Shown: positions 1 to 8,263 of the stretch, piece by piece
Layout of the letters: the number at the start of each line of letters is the position of its first letter
Numbering within the stretch: the stretch's first letter is position 1
Source: Demequina salsinemoris
GTDB taxonomy: Bacteria; Actinomycetota; Actinomycetes; Actinomycetales; Demequinaceae
Length of the DNA stretch: 64,000 nt
Reading direction: 5' to 3'
NCBI RefSeq assembly: GCF_000974805.1
Contig: NZ_BBQZ01000001.1
Location: 551,929 to 615,928 of the forward strand
Position numbers and translations under genes: made by a program
Notes under the pieces: generated by a model
What the model saw: the letters and a program-made list of their open reading frames with translations, nothing else
What the model was told of the DNA's origin: nothing
The model's database searches: none

Positions 1-167
1 TTGACCAGGTCGGTCGTGGTCACCTTGTCGTCGATGCCCAGCTCCTTGAGAGCGGGCTCGACCATCGGCGCGACGCTCTCGGCGCGGCGCTCGGGTTCAA
101 GGACGGACTCGATGCCCCCGTAGACGAACCAGGTGGCGAGCAGCGGTCGGGCGAGTGCACGGAACAT
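1..167 (-). CDS. DoxX-like membrane protein, N-terminal part only
   Basis: The start codon is the ATG at 167-165 and the gene runs leftward out of the window, so only the first 55 codons are visible. They read [18 protein letters not shown], then a charged stretch ([17 protein letters not shown]). This matches the N-terminus of actinobacterial DoxX-family four-helix membrane proteins, which often lie next to a sigR/sigH gene. DoxX proteins are linked to respiratory or oxidative-stress membrane functions, but their biochemistry is poorly defined. The gene is divergent from the sigma factor gene. The family call rests on the N-terminus and context only. Confidence 0.6.
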   Translation of the reverse strand, partial: MFRALARPLLATWFVYGGIESVLEPERRAESVAPMVEPALKELGIDDKVTTTDLV

Positions 168-231
168 ACGTCCACAGTACTCGGGACGACGCCCCTCGTG
201 CAGGGGAGGACCAGGCACTCCTCGGCCCGGG

Positions 232-257
232 GGAATGCGCGGCAGCCGTCCGACGTT
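232..257 (+). promoter_or_regulatory. sigma-R/sigma-H-type promoter of sigR (autoregulatory)
   Basis: GGAAT at 232-236, exactly 18 nt, then GTT at 255-257. This is the consensus reported for Streptomyces sigma-R and mycobacterial sigma-H promoters (GGAAT-N18-GTT). It lies just upstream of the sigma factor gene, as expected for autoregulation. Transcription would begin near 263-267. Confidence 0.75.
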
Positions 258-341
258 CCCGTGTCCATGATGGCGACGCTGGAGAAGGAGGCGACCTCAA
301 GGGTCGCGGCACCCTCTCGCGCCTCAGTAGGCTCGGACCCG

Positions 342-968
342 ATGACTGAGATCGAGTTCGACTTCGAGACCGAGGCGCTGTCCTACATGGACCAGCTCTA
401 TGCCGCCGCGCTGCGCATGACGCGCAACGGGGCCGACGCCGAGGACCTGGTGCAGGAGACGTACGCGAAGGCCTTCGCGGCCCAGGCGCGCTTCACCCCC
501 GGCACCAACCTCAAGGCGTGGCTGTACCGCATCCAGACCAACGCGTTCATCAACACGTATCGCAAGAAGCAGCGCGAGCCGAAGCGCTCGGACGCCGAGA
601 CCGTCGAGGACTGGCAGCTCGCCGCGGCCGCCGAGCACACGTCGTCGGGCCTGGCCTCCGCGGAGGACGCCGCGCTCGACTCGATGGGTGACTCCGAGGT
701 CAAGCGCGCGCTCGCGGAGCTGTCGGAGGACTTCCGGATGGCGGTGTACCTCTCCGACGTCGAGGGATTCGCGTACAAGGAGATAGCCGAGATCATGGAC
801 ACCCCCGTCGGCACGGTGATGTCGCGGCTGCACCGCGGGCGCAAGCTGCTGCGCGAGAAGCTGCGGGACTACGCCGCGGAGCGGGGCATGAAGGACAAGC
901 GTGACAGCGGGACCACGACGGCCACGGCCGCCGCGTCGCGCGAGCAGGAGGTGCGCGATGACGCATGA
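342..968 (+). CDS. sigR: ECF sigma factor, SigR/SigH type (redox stress)
   Basis: 208-residue extracytoplasmic-function sigma factor. Region 2 is clear in the N-terminal third ([20 protein letters not shown], then [12 protein letters not shown]). Region 4 with its helix-turn-helix follows ([20 protein letters not shown], then [12 protein letters not shown]). In actinobacteria this group directs the thiol-oxidative stress response and is held inactive by a zinc anti-sigma factor, which is the next gene. The genes overlap: the stop at 966-968 lies inside the anti-sigma start region. The start at 342 (MTEIEFDFE) fits homologues. The frame is open upstream, with ATGs at 267 and 270 about 10 nt behind the sigma-R-type promoter, so a longer isoform like the Streptomyces sigma-R' is possible. 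Confidence 0.93.
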   Translation: MTEIEFDFETEALSYMDQLYAAALRMTRNGADAEDLVQETYAKAFAAQARFTPGTNLKAWLYRIQTNAFINTYRKKQREPKRSDAETVEDWQLAAAAEHTSSGLASAEDAALDSMGDSEVKRALAELSEDFRMAVYLSDVEGFAYKEIAEIMDTPVGTVMSRLHRGRKLLREKLRDYAAERGMKDKRDSGTTTATAAASREQEVRDDA

Positions 969-1209
969 CCACAAGGCCGAGTGCGCGGAGGCCCTCGACC
1001 GCCTCTTCGAGTACATCGACAACGAGCTGCCCGACGACGAGCTCATCCGCATCGGTGAGCACCTGAGGTCGTGTCCGCCGTGCGAGGCGGAGCACCGCAT
1101 CAACGAGAAGATCAAGGGCATGGTGCACGCGACGGGCGGCGAGGTCGCGCCCGACGATCTGCGCAGCCGCGTGCTGGCGACCCTCCGCGAGGCCCGCAAG
1201 GCCGAGTGA
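958..1209 (+). CDS. rsrA: Zinc-binding anti-sigma factor, RsrA/RshA type
   Basis: 83 residues. A conserved Cys at position 9 is followed by the H35-x3-C39-x2-C42 signature (HLRSCPPC), the zinc-associated anti-sigma motif. The positions match RsrA C11/H37/C41/C44 with a two-residue offset. In RsrA, disulfide formation under thiol stress releases zinc and frees sigma-R; the same mechanism is inferred here. The ATG at 958 overlaps the end of sigR, so the pair is translationally coupled. An upstream in-frame extension exists but has low-complexity Arg/Pro content and is not expected to be translated. Confidence 0.93.
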   Translation: MTHDHKAECAEALDRLFEYIDNELPDDELIRIGEHLRSCPPCEAEHRINEKIKGMVHATGGEVAPDDLRSRVLATLREARKAE

Positions 1210-1286
1210 GGCGCCCCCGCGTCGTCCGTCTCCCCGAGGAGGCGGCCCCAGCATCGTCCCTGACAGACCACCCCTGAGAAGCACGA

Positions 1287-1318
1287 GAGCCCGCCCCGGA
1301 ATGACCGGTGGCGGGCTC
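1287..1318. terminator. Bidirectional terminator between rsrA and bL37
   Basis: Perfect 9-bp outer stem (GAGCCCGCC at 1287-1295 with GGCGGGCTC at 1310-1318) enclosing a further CCGG/CCGG pairing. It sits between two convergent genes and could end both transcripts. Confidence 0.6.
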
Positions 1319-1335
1319 GTCGCTTCTGGTGATGC

Positions 1336-1410
1336 TCAGGCGTTGGGGCGCTTGCCGTGGTTGGCGCCGGAACCTGCACGCGACTTGCGCTTGCGGCCTC
1401 GCTTGCTCAT
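1336..1410 (-). CDS. 50S ribosomal protein bL37 (24 residues)
   Basis: A 24-codon gene read leftward from ATG 1410 to TGA 1336. The peptide begins MSKRGRKRKSRAGS and ends GANHGKRPNA. It is very basic and matches the tiny actinobacterial ribosomal protein bL37 found in mycobacterial 50S structures, which has the same MxKRGRK start and ANHGKRPN end. A strong ribosome-binding site (GGGGGAAG) precedes the start. Genes this short are easily missed by gene finders. It is convergent with sigR-rsrA and divergent from pilT. Confidence 0.85.
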   Translation of the reverse strand: MSKRGRKRKSRAGSGANHGKRPNA

Positions 1411-1638
1411 GGCTTCCCCCTTTCCGGGATGCGGTCGGACATATGCTTGACGCACGATTGTCCCACAGGCGGACCGATGCGCGCATCGACCCCCGTCTGA
1501 GGCTCCCTCGCCGCGGTTCGGGGAGCGTGCCACGACGGTGTGGCATGCCTCACACGACTGCCGCGCGCAGGCGCGGGAACCGCTAGCGTGCGGCTCAGCC
1601 GCCTCAAGATTCCGGTCCGAACTGCCGAAGGAGCATTC

Positions 1639-2727
1639 GTGAGCGATCAACCAGTCTCCGTGATCCCGCTGCTCCACGCACTCGCGTCGACGGGCGGCTC
1701 CGACCTGCACTGCAAGGTCGGCTCGGCGCCGCGCATCCGCGTCGACGGGCGCCTGCGCAAGCTCCAGGTACCCGCGCTGCGTCCCGAGGACACGCGCAAC
1801 ATGGTCGCGCAGGTGCTGCCCGAGGACCTCGTCGCGCAGTTCCGCGACACGCATGAGGCGGACTTCGCGTTCTCGCTGTCCGGTGTGGGTCGCTTCCGCG
1901 TCAACGCCTACGTGGCGCGAGGCACCGACGGCCTCGTGTTCCGCCGCGTCGCGATCGGCGCGCAGCCCATGGACGAGCTCGGCCTGCCCGACGTGCTGGC
2001 CGACCTGGCCCTCGAGCCCCGCGGGCTCGTGCTCGTCACAGGCCCGACCGGGTCGGGCAAGACGACCACGCTGGCCTCGATGGTCGACCTCATCAACGAG
2101 GAGCGCGAGGTCAACATCGTCACGATCGAGGACCCCATCGAGGTTCTCCACACCGACAAGAAGGCGATCATCTCGCAGCGCGAGGTGCGCTCGGACACGC
2201 TCGACTTCACGAGCGCCCTGCGCGGCGCCATGCGTCAGGACCCCGACGTCATCCTCGTCGGCGAGATGCGCGACATCGAGACGGTGCGTGCGGCCCTGTC
2301 TGCGGCCGAGACCGGTCACCTGGTGCTCGCGACCCTGCACACGGTCGACGCTCAGGACACCGTCAACCGCATCGTCGACTTCTTCACGCCCCACGAGCAG
2401 GACCAGATCCGCGCGACGCTCGCGCAGACCTTGCGCGGCATCGTCTCGCAGCGACTCGTGCGCAAGTCCGACGGCGTGGGGCGCAAGCTCGTCGCCGAGG
2501 TCATGGTCAACAACGGCCGCACGGCCGAGGCGATCGTGGACCCGTCGAGCCAGCCCCCCATCGTGGATCTCATCGCCGAGGGCGAGTACTACAAGATGCA
2601 GACCTTCGACCAGCACCTGTTCCAGCTCGTGCGCGACGGCGAGGTCACCTACGACGACGCGATCGCGATCGCGTCGCGCCCGCACGACCTGTCGGTCACG
2701 CTGCGCAACGAGGGCGTCATCGCCTGA
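1639..2727 (+). CDS. pilT: PilT-like twitching-motility / pilus retraction ATPase
   Basis: 362 residues from a GTG start with a good Shine-Dalgarno sequence (GAAGGAG at 1627-1633). Secretion-type hexameric ATPase signatures appear in order: Walker A GPTGSGKTT near residue 135, Asp box VTIEDPIEVLH, Walker B DPDVILVGEMRD near residue 200, and His box GHLVLATLHT near residue 227. GEMRD and the lack of a long N-terminal domain point to the PilT retraction branch rather than PilB. Hexameric PilT powers type IV pilus retraction at the inner membrane face. No pilin, PilB, PilC or PilM-Q gene is nearby, so its role here is unknown. The in-frame extension upstream of 1639 lacks a ribosome-binding site. 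Confidence 0.85.
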   Translation: MSDQPVSVIPLLHALASTGGSDLHCKVGSAPRIRVDGRLRKLQVPALRPEDTRNMVAQVLPEDLVAQFRDTHEADFAFSLSGVGRFRVNAYVARGTDGLVFRRVAIGAQPMDELGLPDVLADLALEPRGLVLVTGPTGSGKTTTLASMVDLINEEREVNIVTIEDPIEVLHTDKKAIISQREVRSDTLDFTSALRGAMRQDPDVILVGEMRDIETVRAALSAAETGHLVLATLHTVDAQDTVNRIVDFFTPHEQDQIRATLAQTLRGIVSQRLVRKSDGVGRKLVAEVMVNNGRTAEAIVDPSSQPPIVDLIAEGEYYKMQTFDQHLFQLVRDGEVTYDDAIAIASRPHDLSVTLRNEGVIA

Positions 2728-2772
2728 TCCTCGGCATCGGAGCCGTCCGCCTCGGGCTGTCTCCGACTGTAC

Positions 2773-2853
2773 GAACCAATCTCGCGGGCGACACCCCGGC
2801 GACACACCGCGTCGCGGCGCGGCACGCTAGCGTGCCGCGATCGAGATTGGTTC
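2773..2853. repeat. Nested inverted repeat between convergent genes
   Basis: Perfect 12-bp arms GAACCAATCTCG (2773-2784) and CGAGATTGGTTC (2842-2853) enclose a separate perfect 22-bp palindrome at 2818-2839, centred on CTAG. The element lies between the convergent pilT and SGNH genes and could act as a bidirectional terminator or be a small palindromic element. Its inner palindrome has no loop, which is unusual for a terminator. Confidence 0.55.
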
Positions 2854-2934
2854 AGACCGTCGGGCCGGGACGATGTGGTCGCCGGGACGATGCGGCGTTC
2901 GCCTCGGCCTCAGGCGTCAGGCCTCGGGTTCGAC

Positions 2935-3537
2935 TCAGGCCTCCGTGCGCTCGAGGCCCAGCCAGTCGTACCAGGCCGAGTGGAGCACGAGCCACGCCAT
3001 GAGGCCGTAGCCGGCCTGCTGGGGAAGGCCATCGCGCCCGGTCGACATGTCGGTGAGCCACTGGTCGTGGCGTGCGAGCGGGCTGTACATGTCGATGTAC
3101 GGCACGGCGCGACGCTCCGCGGCCTCCTCGCACAGCGCGGCGAGCTCCGCGATCCTGAGGTTCTGGTCCTCGAGGCCGGGCGGCGGGCCCGCGAGCATCG
3201 CGGAGAACCCGAGCGCGTGCGCGCGGTCGAGCGCGTTCGCGATGTTGAGGCGCGTCATCGTGGAGGAGACCCCGCGCAGGACGTCGTTCCGGCCGATCGC
3301 GAAGAGCACGTGACGCGAGGCTCCCTCGTCCGAGCTCGGGCCCACGCGGCGCAGCGCCTCCTCGTCCCACCGGCTCGTCATCTCACCGGTGGTCTCACCG
3401 GGGACGGCGAGCAGGTGGAACGACAGGTCCGGCGCAAGGGGGAGGGTGCGGGCGGCGACCCGGCCGGTCCAGCCGAGCGCCTTGGGGTCGCCGACGCCGG
3501 CCACCAGCTCGTCCCCTACGAAGAAGACATCCTTCAT
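2935..3537 (-). CDS. SGNH/GDSL-hydrolase-fold protein, probably catalytically inactive
   Basis: 200 residues starting MKDVFFVGDELVAGVGDPKA. The block order of an SGNH hydrolase is visible: block I at residues 7-12, an LLAVPGET block II, a GRND block III, and a C-terminal DGLPQQAGYGLMAWL segment. However, the block I nucleophile Ser of GDS is Glu here (GDE), and the DxxH catalytic His is missing (DGLP). It therefore looks like a pseudoenzyme with a binding or regulatory role. Its ATG overlaps the stop of kgd by four bases (ATGA at 3534-3537), so the two are co-transcribed and coupled. Functional partnership with Kgd is inferred from this only. Confidence 0.7.
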   Translation of the reverse strand: MKDVFFVGDELVAGVGDPKALGWTGRVAARTLPLAPDLSFHLLAVPGETTGEMTSRWDEEALRRVGPSSDEGASRHVLFAIGRNDVLRGVSSTMTRLNIANALDRAHALGFSAMLAGPPPGLEDQNLRIAELAALCEEAAERRAVPYIDMYSPLARHDQWLTDMSTGRDGLPQQAGYGLMAWLVLHSAWYDWLGLERTEA

Positions 3538-6500
3538 CGTGCGAATGCTCGTGACACGAGCTCCTCCTGCTCCTGCTTGTGACGTGACGCCAGCCCGGAG
3601 GCCGGCGATGCCGCGGCGGCCCGCGAGACGACCGACACCGTGGTGTCGATGATCTGCGGGAGGCTGAGCGAGATCTTGGCCCATGCCCCCTGGTTCTCGG
3701 GCTCCTCCTGAACCCAGACCACCTCGGCCCCATCGTAGGGGGCGAGCGCCTCCCTGATGGCGTCATGCGCGAGCGGGTACAGCTGCTCGAGCCTGACGAT
3801 CGCCGTGGAGCGGTCTCCCGAGCGGTCGCGGTGCGCCTCGAGGTCGTAGTAGACCTTGCCTGCGCACACGAGCACGCGCGTGACGTCCTCGGGATCGAGC
3901 GTGTCGGGGATCACCTCGCGGAACGTCCCGGTGGTGAGGTCCTCGACGGAGCTCGTGGCGGCCCTGAGCCGCAGCATCGACTTCGGCGTGAAGACGATGA
4001 GCGGACGGCGCGGGCGGTCGTACGCCTGGCGGCGCAGCAGGTGGAAGTAGCTCGCGGGCGTGGACGGCATCGCAGCGATCATGTTGTTCTCCCCGCACAG
4101 CTGCAGGAAGCGCTCGACGCGCGCCGACGAGTGGTCGGGCCCCTGGCCCTCGAAGCCGTGGGGGAGCAGCAGGACGACGGACGACGACTGCCCCCACTTC
4201 TGCTCCGCGGAGGACACGAACTCGTCCATGATCGTCTGCGCGCCGTTGACGAAGTCGCCGAACTGCGCCTCCCACAGCGTCAGGCTGTCGGGACGCTCGA
4301 CCGAGTAGCCGTACTCGTAGCCGACGCACGCGTACTCGCTGAGGGGCGAGTCGTAGATGTGCAGGCGCGCCTGGTCGGCGCTGAGGTACAGCAGCGGCGT
4401 CCACTCGGCGCCCGTCGAGCGGTCGTGCAGCACGGCGTGGCGCTGCACGAACGTGCCGCGGCGCGTGTCCTGGCCTGAGATGCGCACGGGCACGCCCTCC
4501 TGGAGCAGCGTGCCGAAGGCGAGCACCTCGCCGTAGCCCCAGTCGATCCCGCCCTCGCGGCTCATGAGCTCGCGGCGCTCCATGAGCTTCGCGAGCTTGG
4601 GGTGGACCGTGAAGCCCTCGGGCGGACGCGTGTGCGCGCGGCCGATGCGTTCGAGCTGGCTCGCGGCGACCGACGTCTGCCAGCCGACCATGACGCCCGC
4701 GTCCATCGATTGCGAGCTCGGAACCTCGAGACCGGCGATCGCCTCGGTCTGCGTCTCGAAGCCCTCGCGAGTCTCGAGGAAGACCCTCTCGAGCTGGGCG
4801 AGGTAGTCCTTCGAGACCTGGTCGGCCTCGTCGGTCGTGATGTCTCCGCGGCGGATCAGCGACTCGGTGTAGAGGTGGCGCACCGACCGCTTCGCCTCGA
4901 TGAGGTCGTACATGCGGGGCTGCGTCATCGACGGGTCGTCGCCCTCGTTGTGACCGCGCCTGCGGTAGCAGACCATGTCGACGATCACGTCGCGGTGGAA
5001 CGACTCGCGGTACTCGAACGCGAGGCTCGCCGCCCGCACGCACGCCTCGGGGTCGTCGCCGTTCACGTGGAAGATCGGGATCTGGTAGCCCTTGGCGAGG
5101 TCGGTCGCGTAGCGAGTGGACCGGGAGTCCTGCGGGCCGGTGGTGAAGCCGACCTGGTTGTTGATGATGACGTGCACGGTGCCGCCGACGCGGTAGCCGC
5201 GCAGCTGCGCCATGTTGAGCGTCTCCTGGACGATGCCCTGGCCGGCGAACGCCGCGTCACCGTGGATGAGCACGGGCAGCACGGGGAAGCCGTCGGTCGC
5301 CGGGTCGGCGCCCATCGCGTCGAGCTTCGCCCGGACGATGCCCTCGAGGACGGGGTTGACGGCCTCCAGGTGGGAGGGGTTACCCGCGAGGTAGACCTGC
5401 GTGCTCTGCCCGGTCTCGGCGGTGAACACGCCCTCGGTGCCGAGGTGGTACTTCACGTCGCCCGAGCCCTGGACGGAGCCGGGCAGGGCGGTGCCGTCGA
5501 ACTCGGAGAAGATCTGGGAGTACGACTTGCCGGCGAGGTTGGCGAGCACGTTGAGACGGCCGCGGTGGGCCATGCCGATGCAGACCTCCGCGATGCCCGC
5601 TCGCGCGGACTCGGACAGCAGCGCGTCGAGCAGGGGGATGAGCGACTCTCCGCCCTCCAGCGAGAACCGCTTCTGGCCCACGTACTTGGTCTGCAGGAAG
5701 GCCTCGAACGCCTCGGCGGCGTTGAGGCGGCGCAGGATCCTCAGGTGCTCGTCGCGGTCGGGCCGGGTGAAGCCGTGCTCGAGCCTCTCCTGGAACCAGC
5801 GGCGCTGGGCCGGATCCGAGATGTGCATGTACTCGAGGCCCATGGTGCGGCAGTACGCGTCGCGCAGGCGGTTGAGGACGTCGCGCATCGTCCAGCGGTC
5901 CTGACCCGCGAACCCCCCTGTGGGGTATGTGCGGTCCAGGTCCCACAGCGTGAGCCCGTGCGTCTGGATGTCGAGATCGCTGTGCTTGCGAGGCCGGGAG
6001 CTCAGCGGATCGACGTCCGCCATGAGGTGGCCGCGCGAGCGGTAGGCGTGGATGAGGTCGGCGATCTTGGCGGGCTTCGCGGCCTCGGTGGCCTCGTCGG
6101 TCATCGAGTCCTGGACCCAGCGAACAGGCTCGTACGGCACCCTCAGGGCCGCGAACACCCGGTCGTAGAAGCCGTCGAGGCCGAGCAGCTTGCGATGCAC
6201 GATCGCGAGGAACTCGCCCGACTGCGCCCCCTGGATCACGCGGTGGTCGTAGGTGGACGTGAGCGTCATCACCTTGGAGACGCCGAGGCGTGCCACCGTC
6301 TCGGGATTGGCTCCCTGGTACTCGGCCGGGTAGTCCATCGCGCCGACCGCGATGATCGCGCCCTGCCCTCGCATGAGCCGCGGCACCGAGTGGACGGTGC
6401 CGAGCGTGCCGGGGTTGGTGAGCGTGATGGTGGTGCCCGTGAAGTCCTCGGGCTGGAGCGTGCCCAGCCGGGCGCGCTTGACCACCGCGTCGTACGACGT

Positions 6501-7424
6501 CCAGAACTGGTCGAAGTCCATCTGGTCGGCGTTCTTGACGTTCGGGACGAGGAGCTGTCGCGAGCCGTCATCGTTCGCGAGGTCGATCGCGATGCCCAGG
6601 TGCACGTGCTCGGGGCCGCTCACCGCGGGCTTGCCGTCGGGGTCCGTCACGTAGAAGGAGTTCATCGCGGGCAGCGCGTCGAGCGCCTCGACGAGCGCGA
6701 AGGCCACGAGATGCGTGAAGCTCACCTTGCCGCCGCGCGTGCGCGCGAGGTGGTTGTTGATCACGACCCTGTTGTCCTGGAGGAGCTTCGCGGGGATCGG
6801 TCGCACGGACGTGGCCGTGGGGACCGCGAGCGACGACTCCATGTTCGTGACGACGCGGGCGGCGGGACCGCGCAGGCGCTCAAGCCCGTGGTGGTGGTCG
6901 GCGACCTCGCGCTGCTCGTGGTCCGGGCGCTGCAGGTACAGCGCCGTGGGGGCCTGCGCGGTGGCGACAGGCGCAGTGGGCGGCTGTACGGGGGGTGCCG
7001 GACGCTCCGCCGCAGGCGCAGAAGGTGCCGCCGCGGGCGCAGAAGGCGCTGCCGCGGACGCAGCGGGCGCCGCGGCAGGCGCGGGCTGCGCGGGCTGCGC
7101 GGGGACCGCTGAGGTGGGGACGGTGGCGGTGGGGACTGGACTGGGTGACGTGGCGCCGGAGGGGGACTCCTGGGCCGGCCCGACCTCGGGTGCCGGCGTC
7201 ATTGCCGGCTCGTGCACTGCGGATCCCTGGCCGGCCCCCACAAGGAGGGAGGCGACGGACGGGGCGCCCGCGGTGTGCACGATGGAGGTGCGGTCGGTGT
7301 CAGGCGCGCTGGTGTCGGGGGACACGTGTGGGCCGCTCACTTTCTCGCGATGTCGCATCGATGCGGTGGTGCATCTCTCATCATCGTGCCTCATCGTGGG
7401 CGCGGTGAACACACCCGCGCCCAT
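3534..7424 (-). CDS. kgd: Multifunctional 2-oxoglutarate metabolism enzyme (2-oxoglutarate decarboxylase/dehydrogenase E1 with acyltransferase domain)
   Basis: 1296 residues. An Ala/Pro-rich linker (about residues 90-170) leads to an E2-type acyltransferase domain (about 185-435) with the active-site DHRVIQG. This is followed by a thiamine-diphosphate E1 domain (about 460-1290) with GDAAFAGQG and the NGDDPEA cofactor motif. In actinobacteria this fused protein supplies E1 and E2 activity to 2-oxoglutarate dehydrogenase in the TCA cycle, and it can act as a decarboxylase. A TAACGA -10 box about 9 nt before ATG 7424 supports this start. The usual short N-terminal segment with the NEWLVDE-type motif is not seen; residues 1-60 are unrelated low-complexity sequence. 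The gene is coupled to the downstream SGNH-fold gene. Confidence 0.93.
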   Translation of the reverse strand: MGAGVFTAPTMRHDDERCTTASMRHREKVSGPHVSPDTSAPDTDRTSIVHTAGAPSVASLLVGAGQGSAVHEPAMTPAPEVGPAQESPSGATSPSPVPTATVPTSAVPAQPAQPAPAAAPAASAAAPSAPAAAPSAPAAERPAPPVQPPTAPVATAQAPTALYLQRPDHEQREVADHHHGLERLRGPAARVVTNMESSLAVPTATSVRPIPAKLLQDNRVVINNHLARTRGGKVSFTHLVAFALVEALDALPAMNSFYVTDPDGKPAVSGPEHVHLGIAIDLANDDGSRQLLVPNVKNADQMDFDQFWTSYDAVVKRARLGTLQPEDFTGTTITLTNPGTLGTVHSVPRLMRGQGAIIAVGAMDYPAEYQGANPETVARLGVSKVMTLTSTYDHRVIQGAQSGEFLAIVHRKLLGLDGFYDRVFAALRVPYEPVRWVQDSMTDEATEAAKPAKIADLIHAYRSRGHLMADVDPLSSRPRKHSDLDIQTHGLTLWDLDRTYPTGGFAGQDRWTMRDVLNRLRDAYCRTMGLEYMHISDPAQRRWFQERLEHGFTRPDRDEHLRILRRLNAAEAFEAFLQTKYVGQKRFSLEGGESLIPLLDALLSESARAGIAEVCIGMAHRGRLNVLANLAGKSYSQIFSEFDGTALPGSVQGSGDVKYHLGTEGVFTAETGQSTQVYLAGNPSHLEAVNPVLEGIVRAKLDAMGADPATDGFPVLPVLIHGDAAFAGQGIVQETLNMAQLRGYRVGGTVHVIINNQVGFTTGPQDSRSTRYATDLAKGYQIPIFHVNGDDPEACVRAASLAFEYRESFHRDVIVDMVCYRRRGHNEGDDPSMTQPRMYDLIEAKRSVRHLYTESLIRRGDITTDEADQVSKDYLAQLERVFLETREGFETQTEAIAGLEVPSSQSMDAGVMVGWQTSVAASQLERIGRAHTRPPEGFTVHPKLAKLMERRELMSREGGIDWGYGEVLAFGTLLQEGVPVRISGQDTRRGTFVQRHAVLHDRSTGAEWTPLLYLSADQARLHIYDSPLSEYACVGYEYGYSVERPDSLTLWEAQFGDFVNGAQTIMDEFVSSAEQKWGQSSSVVLLLPHGFEGQGPDHSSARVERFLQLCGENNMIAAMPSTPASYFHLLRRQAYDRPRRPLIVFTPKSMLRLRAATSSVEDLTTGTFREVIPDTLDPEDVTRVLVCAGKVYYDLEAHRDRSGDRSTAIVRLEQLYPLAHDAIREALAPYDGAEVVWVQEEPENQGAWAKISLSLPQIIDTTVSVVSRAAAASPASGLASRHKQEQEELVSRAFAR

Positions 7425-7459
7425 TTGGGCAAATCGTTACCCGACCAGGGCGGGCGTCG

Positions 7460-8263
7460 TCAGGCCACGTCCCGTCGCAGGGAGGTGAGCCAGCCGATGC
7501 CCGCCGCGATCGCTCCGTAGGAGAGCAGGACGAGCAGCCCTCCCCACGCGGGGAGCAGGTCGGACATGCCCGCAGCGGAGTAGAAGCTGCTGCCCGCGAG
7601 CGCCTCTCCCGCGGCTCCTGGCAGGAGCTTCGCGGCGGGAGCGAGGGCGGGGACGAAGCCGAGGGCCAGCCGCAGGATCGGCTCCACGAGCTGGGTCCAG
7701 CCGAGCACGATCACGATCGCCGCGACCTGGTTGGTCACGGCCGAGCCGAATCCGACGCCGACGAGCATCCACGCGCCCATGGCAACGATCGACAGGGCGA
7801 TCGACCGCAGGACGTCGGGGTCGTCCAGCATGACGGGCTGGTCGGCCAGTGCGAAGGCCGCGGCTCCGACCCCGACGGAGGCGATCGCGGAGACGACGCC
7901 GTACAGCAGCGCGAAGGGCAGCGCGGCGGTGAGCTTCCCGAGCACCAGCCGGCTGCGGCTCGGCTGCGCGAGCAGCGTCGTGGCGAGGGTTCGGTGCCTG
8001 AACTCGCTCGTCATCATGAGCGCGCCGAACGCGAGGGGGAAGGCGTACCCGAGCGAGACGCCCATCGTGTAGACCGTGATCGCCATGTCCCGCGGCGCGA
8101 TGACGAGAGCCTCACCATCCGTCCCGGTCGTGTCCCCGAACGTGAACGCGAACGCGAAGACTCCCGCGAAGAACACCACCGTGGCCGCCATGAGGAGCAG
8201 CAGCACCCACCACAGGCGGGTCGAGAGCGCCTTGCGCAGCTCGGAGCGGAACGAGGCGCTCAT
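7460..8263 (-). CDS. ABC-2-type transporter permease
   Basis: 267 residues with about six hydrophobic segments. A cytoplasmic N-terminus (MSASFRSELRKALSTRLWW) leads into the first helix. The conserved TSEFRHRTLATTLL segment after the second helix is characteristic of ABC-2/Natb-type permeases paired with a separate ATPase. Its ATG overlaps the stop of the upstream ATPase gene (ATGA at 8260-8263). The substrate cannot be read from the sequence; relatives export peptides, sodium or drugs. Confidence 0.85.
   Translation of the reverse strand: MSASFRSELRKALSTRLWWVLLLLMAATVVFFAGVFAFAFTFGDTTGTDGEALVIAPRDMAITVYTMGVSLGYAFPLAFGALMMTSEFRHRTLATTLLAQPSRSRLVLGKLTAALPFALLYGVVSAIASVGVGAAAFALADQPVMLDDPDVLRSIALSIVAMGAWMLVGVGFGSAVTNQVAAIVIVLGWTQLVEPILRLALGFVPALAPAAKLLPGAAGEALAGSSFYSAAGMSDLLPAWGGLLVLLSYGAIAAGIGWLTSLRRDVA

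Noticed and set aside
7014-7090. Tandem GC-rich repeat inside kgd as a possible mobile or regulatory repeat
   Set aside because: It simply encodes the Ala/Pro-rich linker of Kgd, a normal low-complexity protein segment.
4602-7112. Long open frame on the + strand opposite kgd (about 836 codons)
   Set aside because: It is an antisense shadow of a very GC-rich gene: Arg/Val/Leu/Glu-biased, with no motifs, whereas kgd on the other strand has full domain content.
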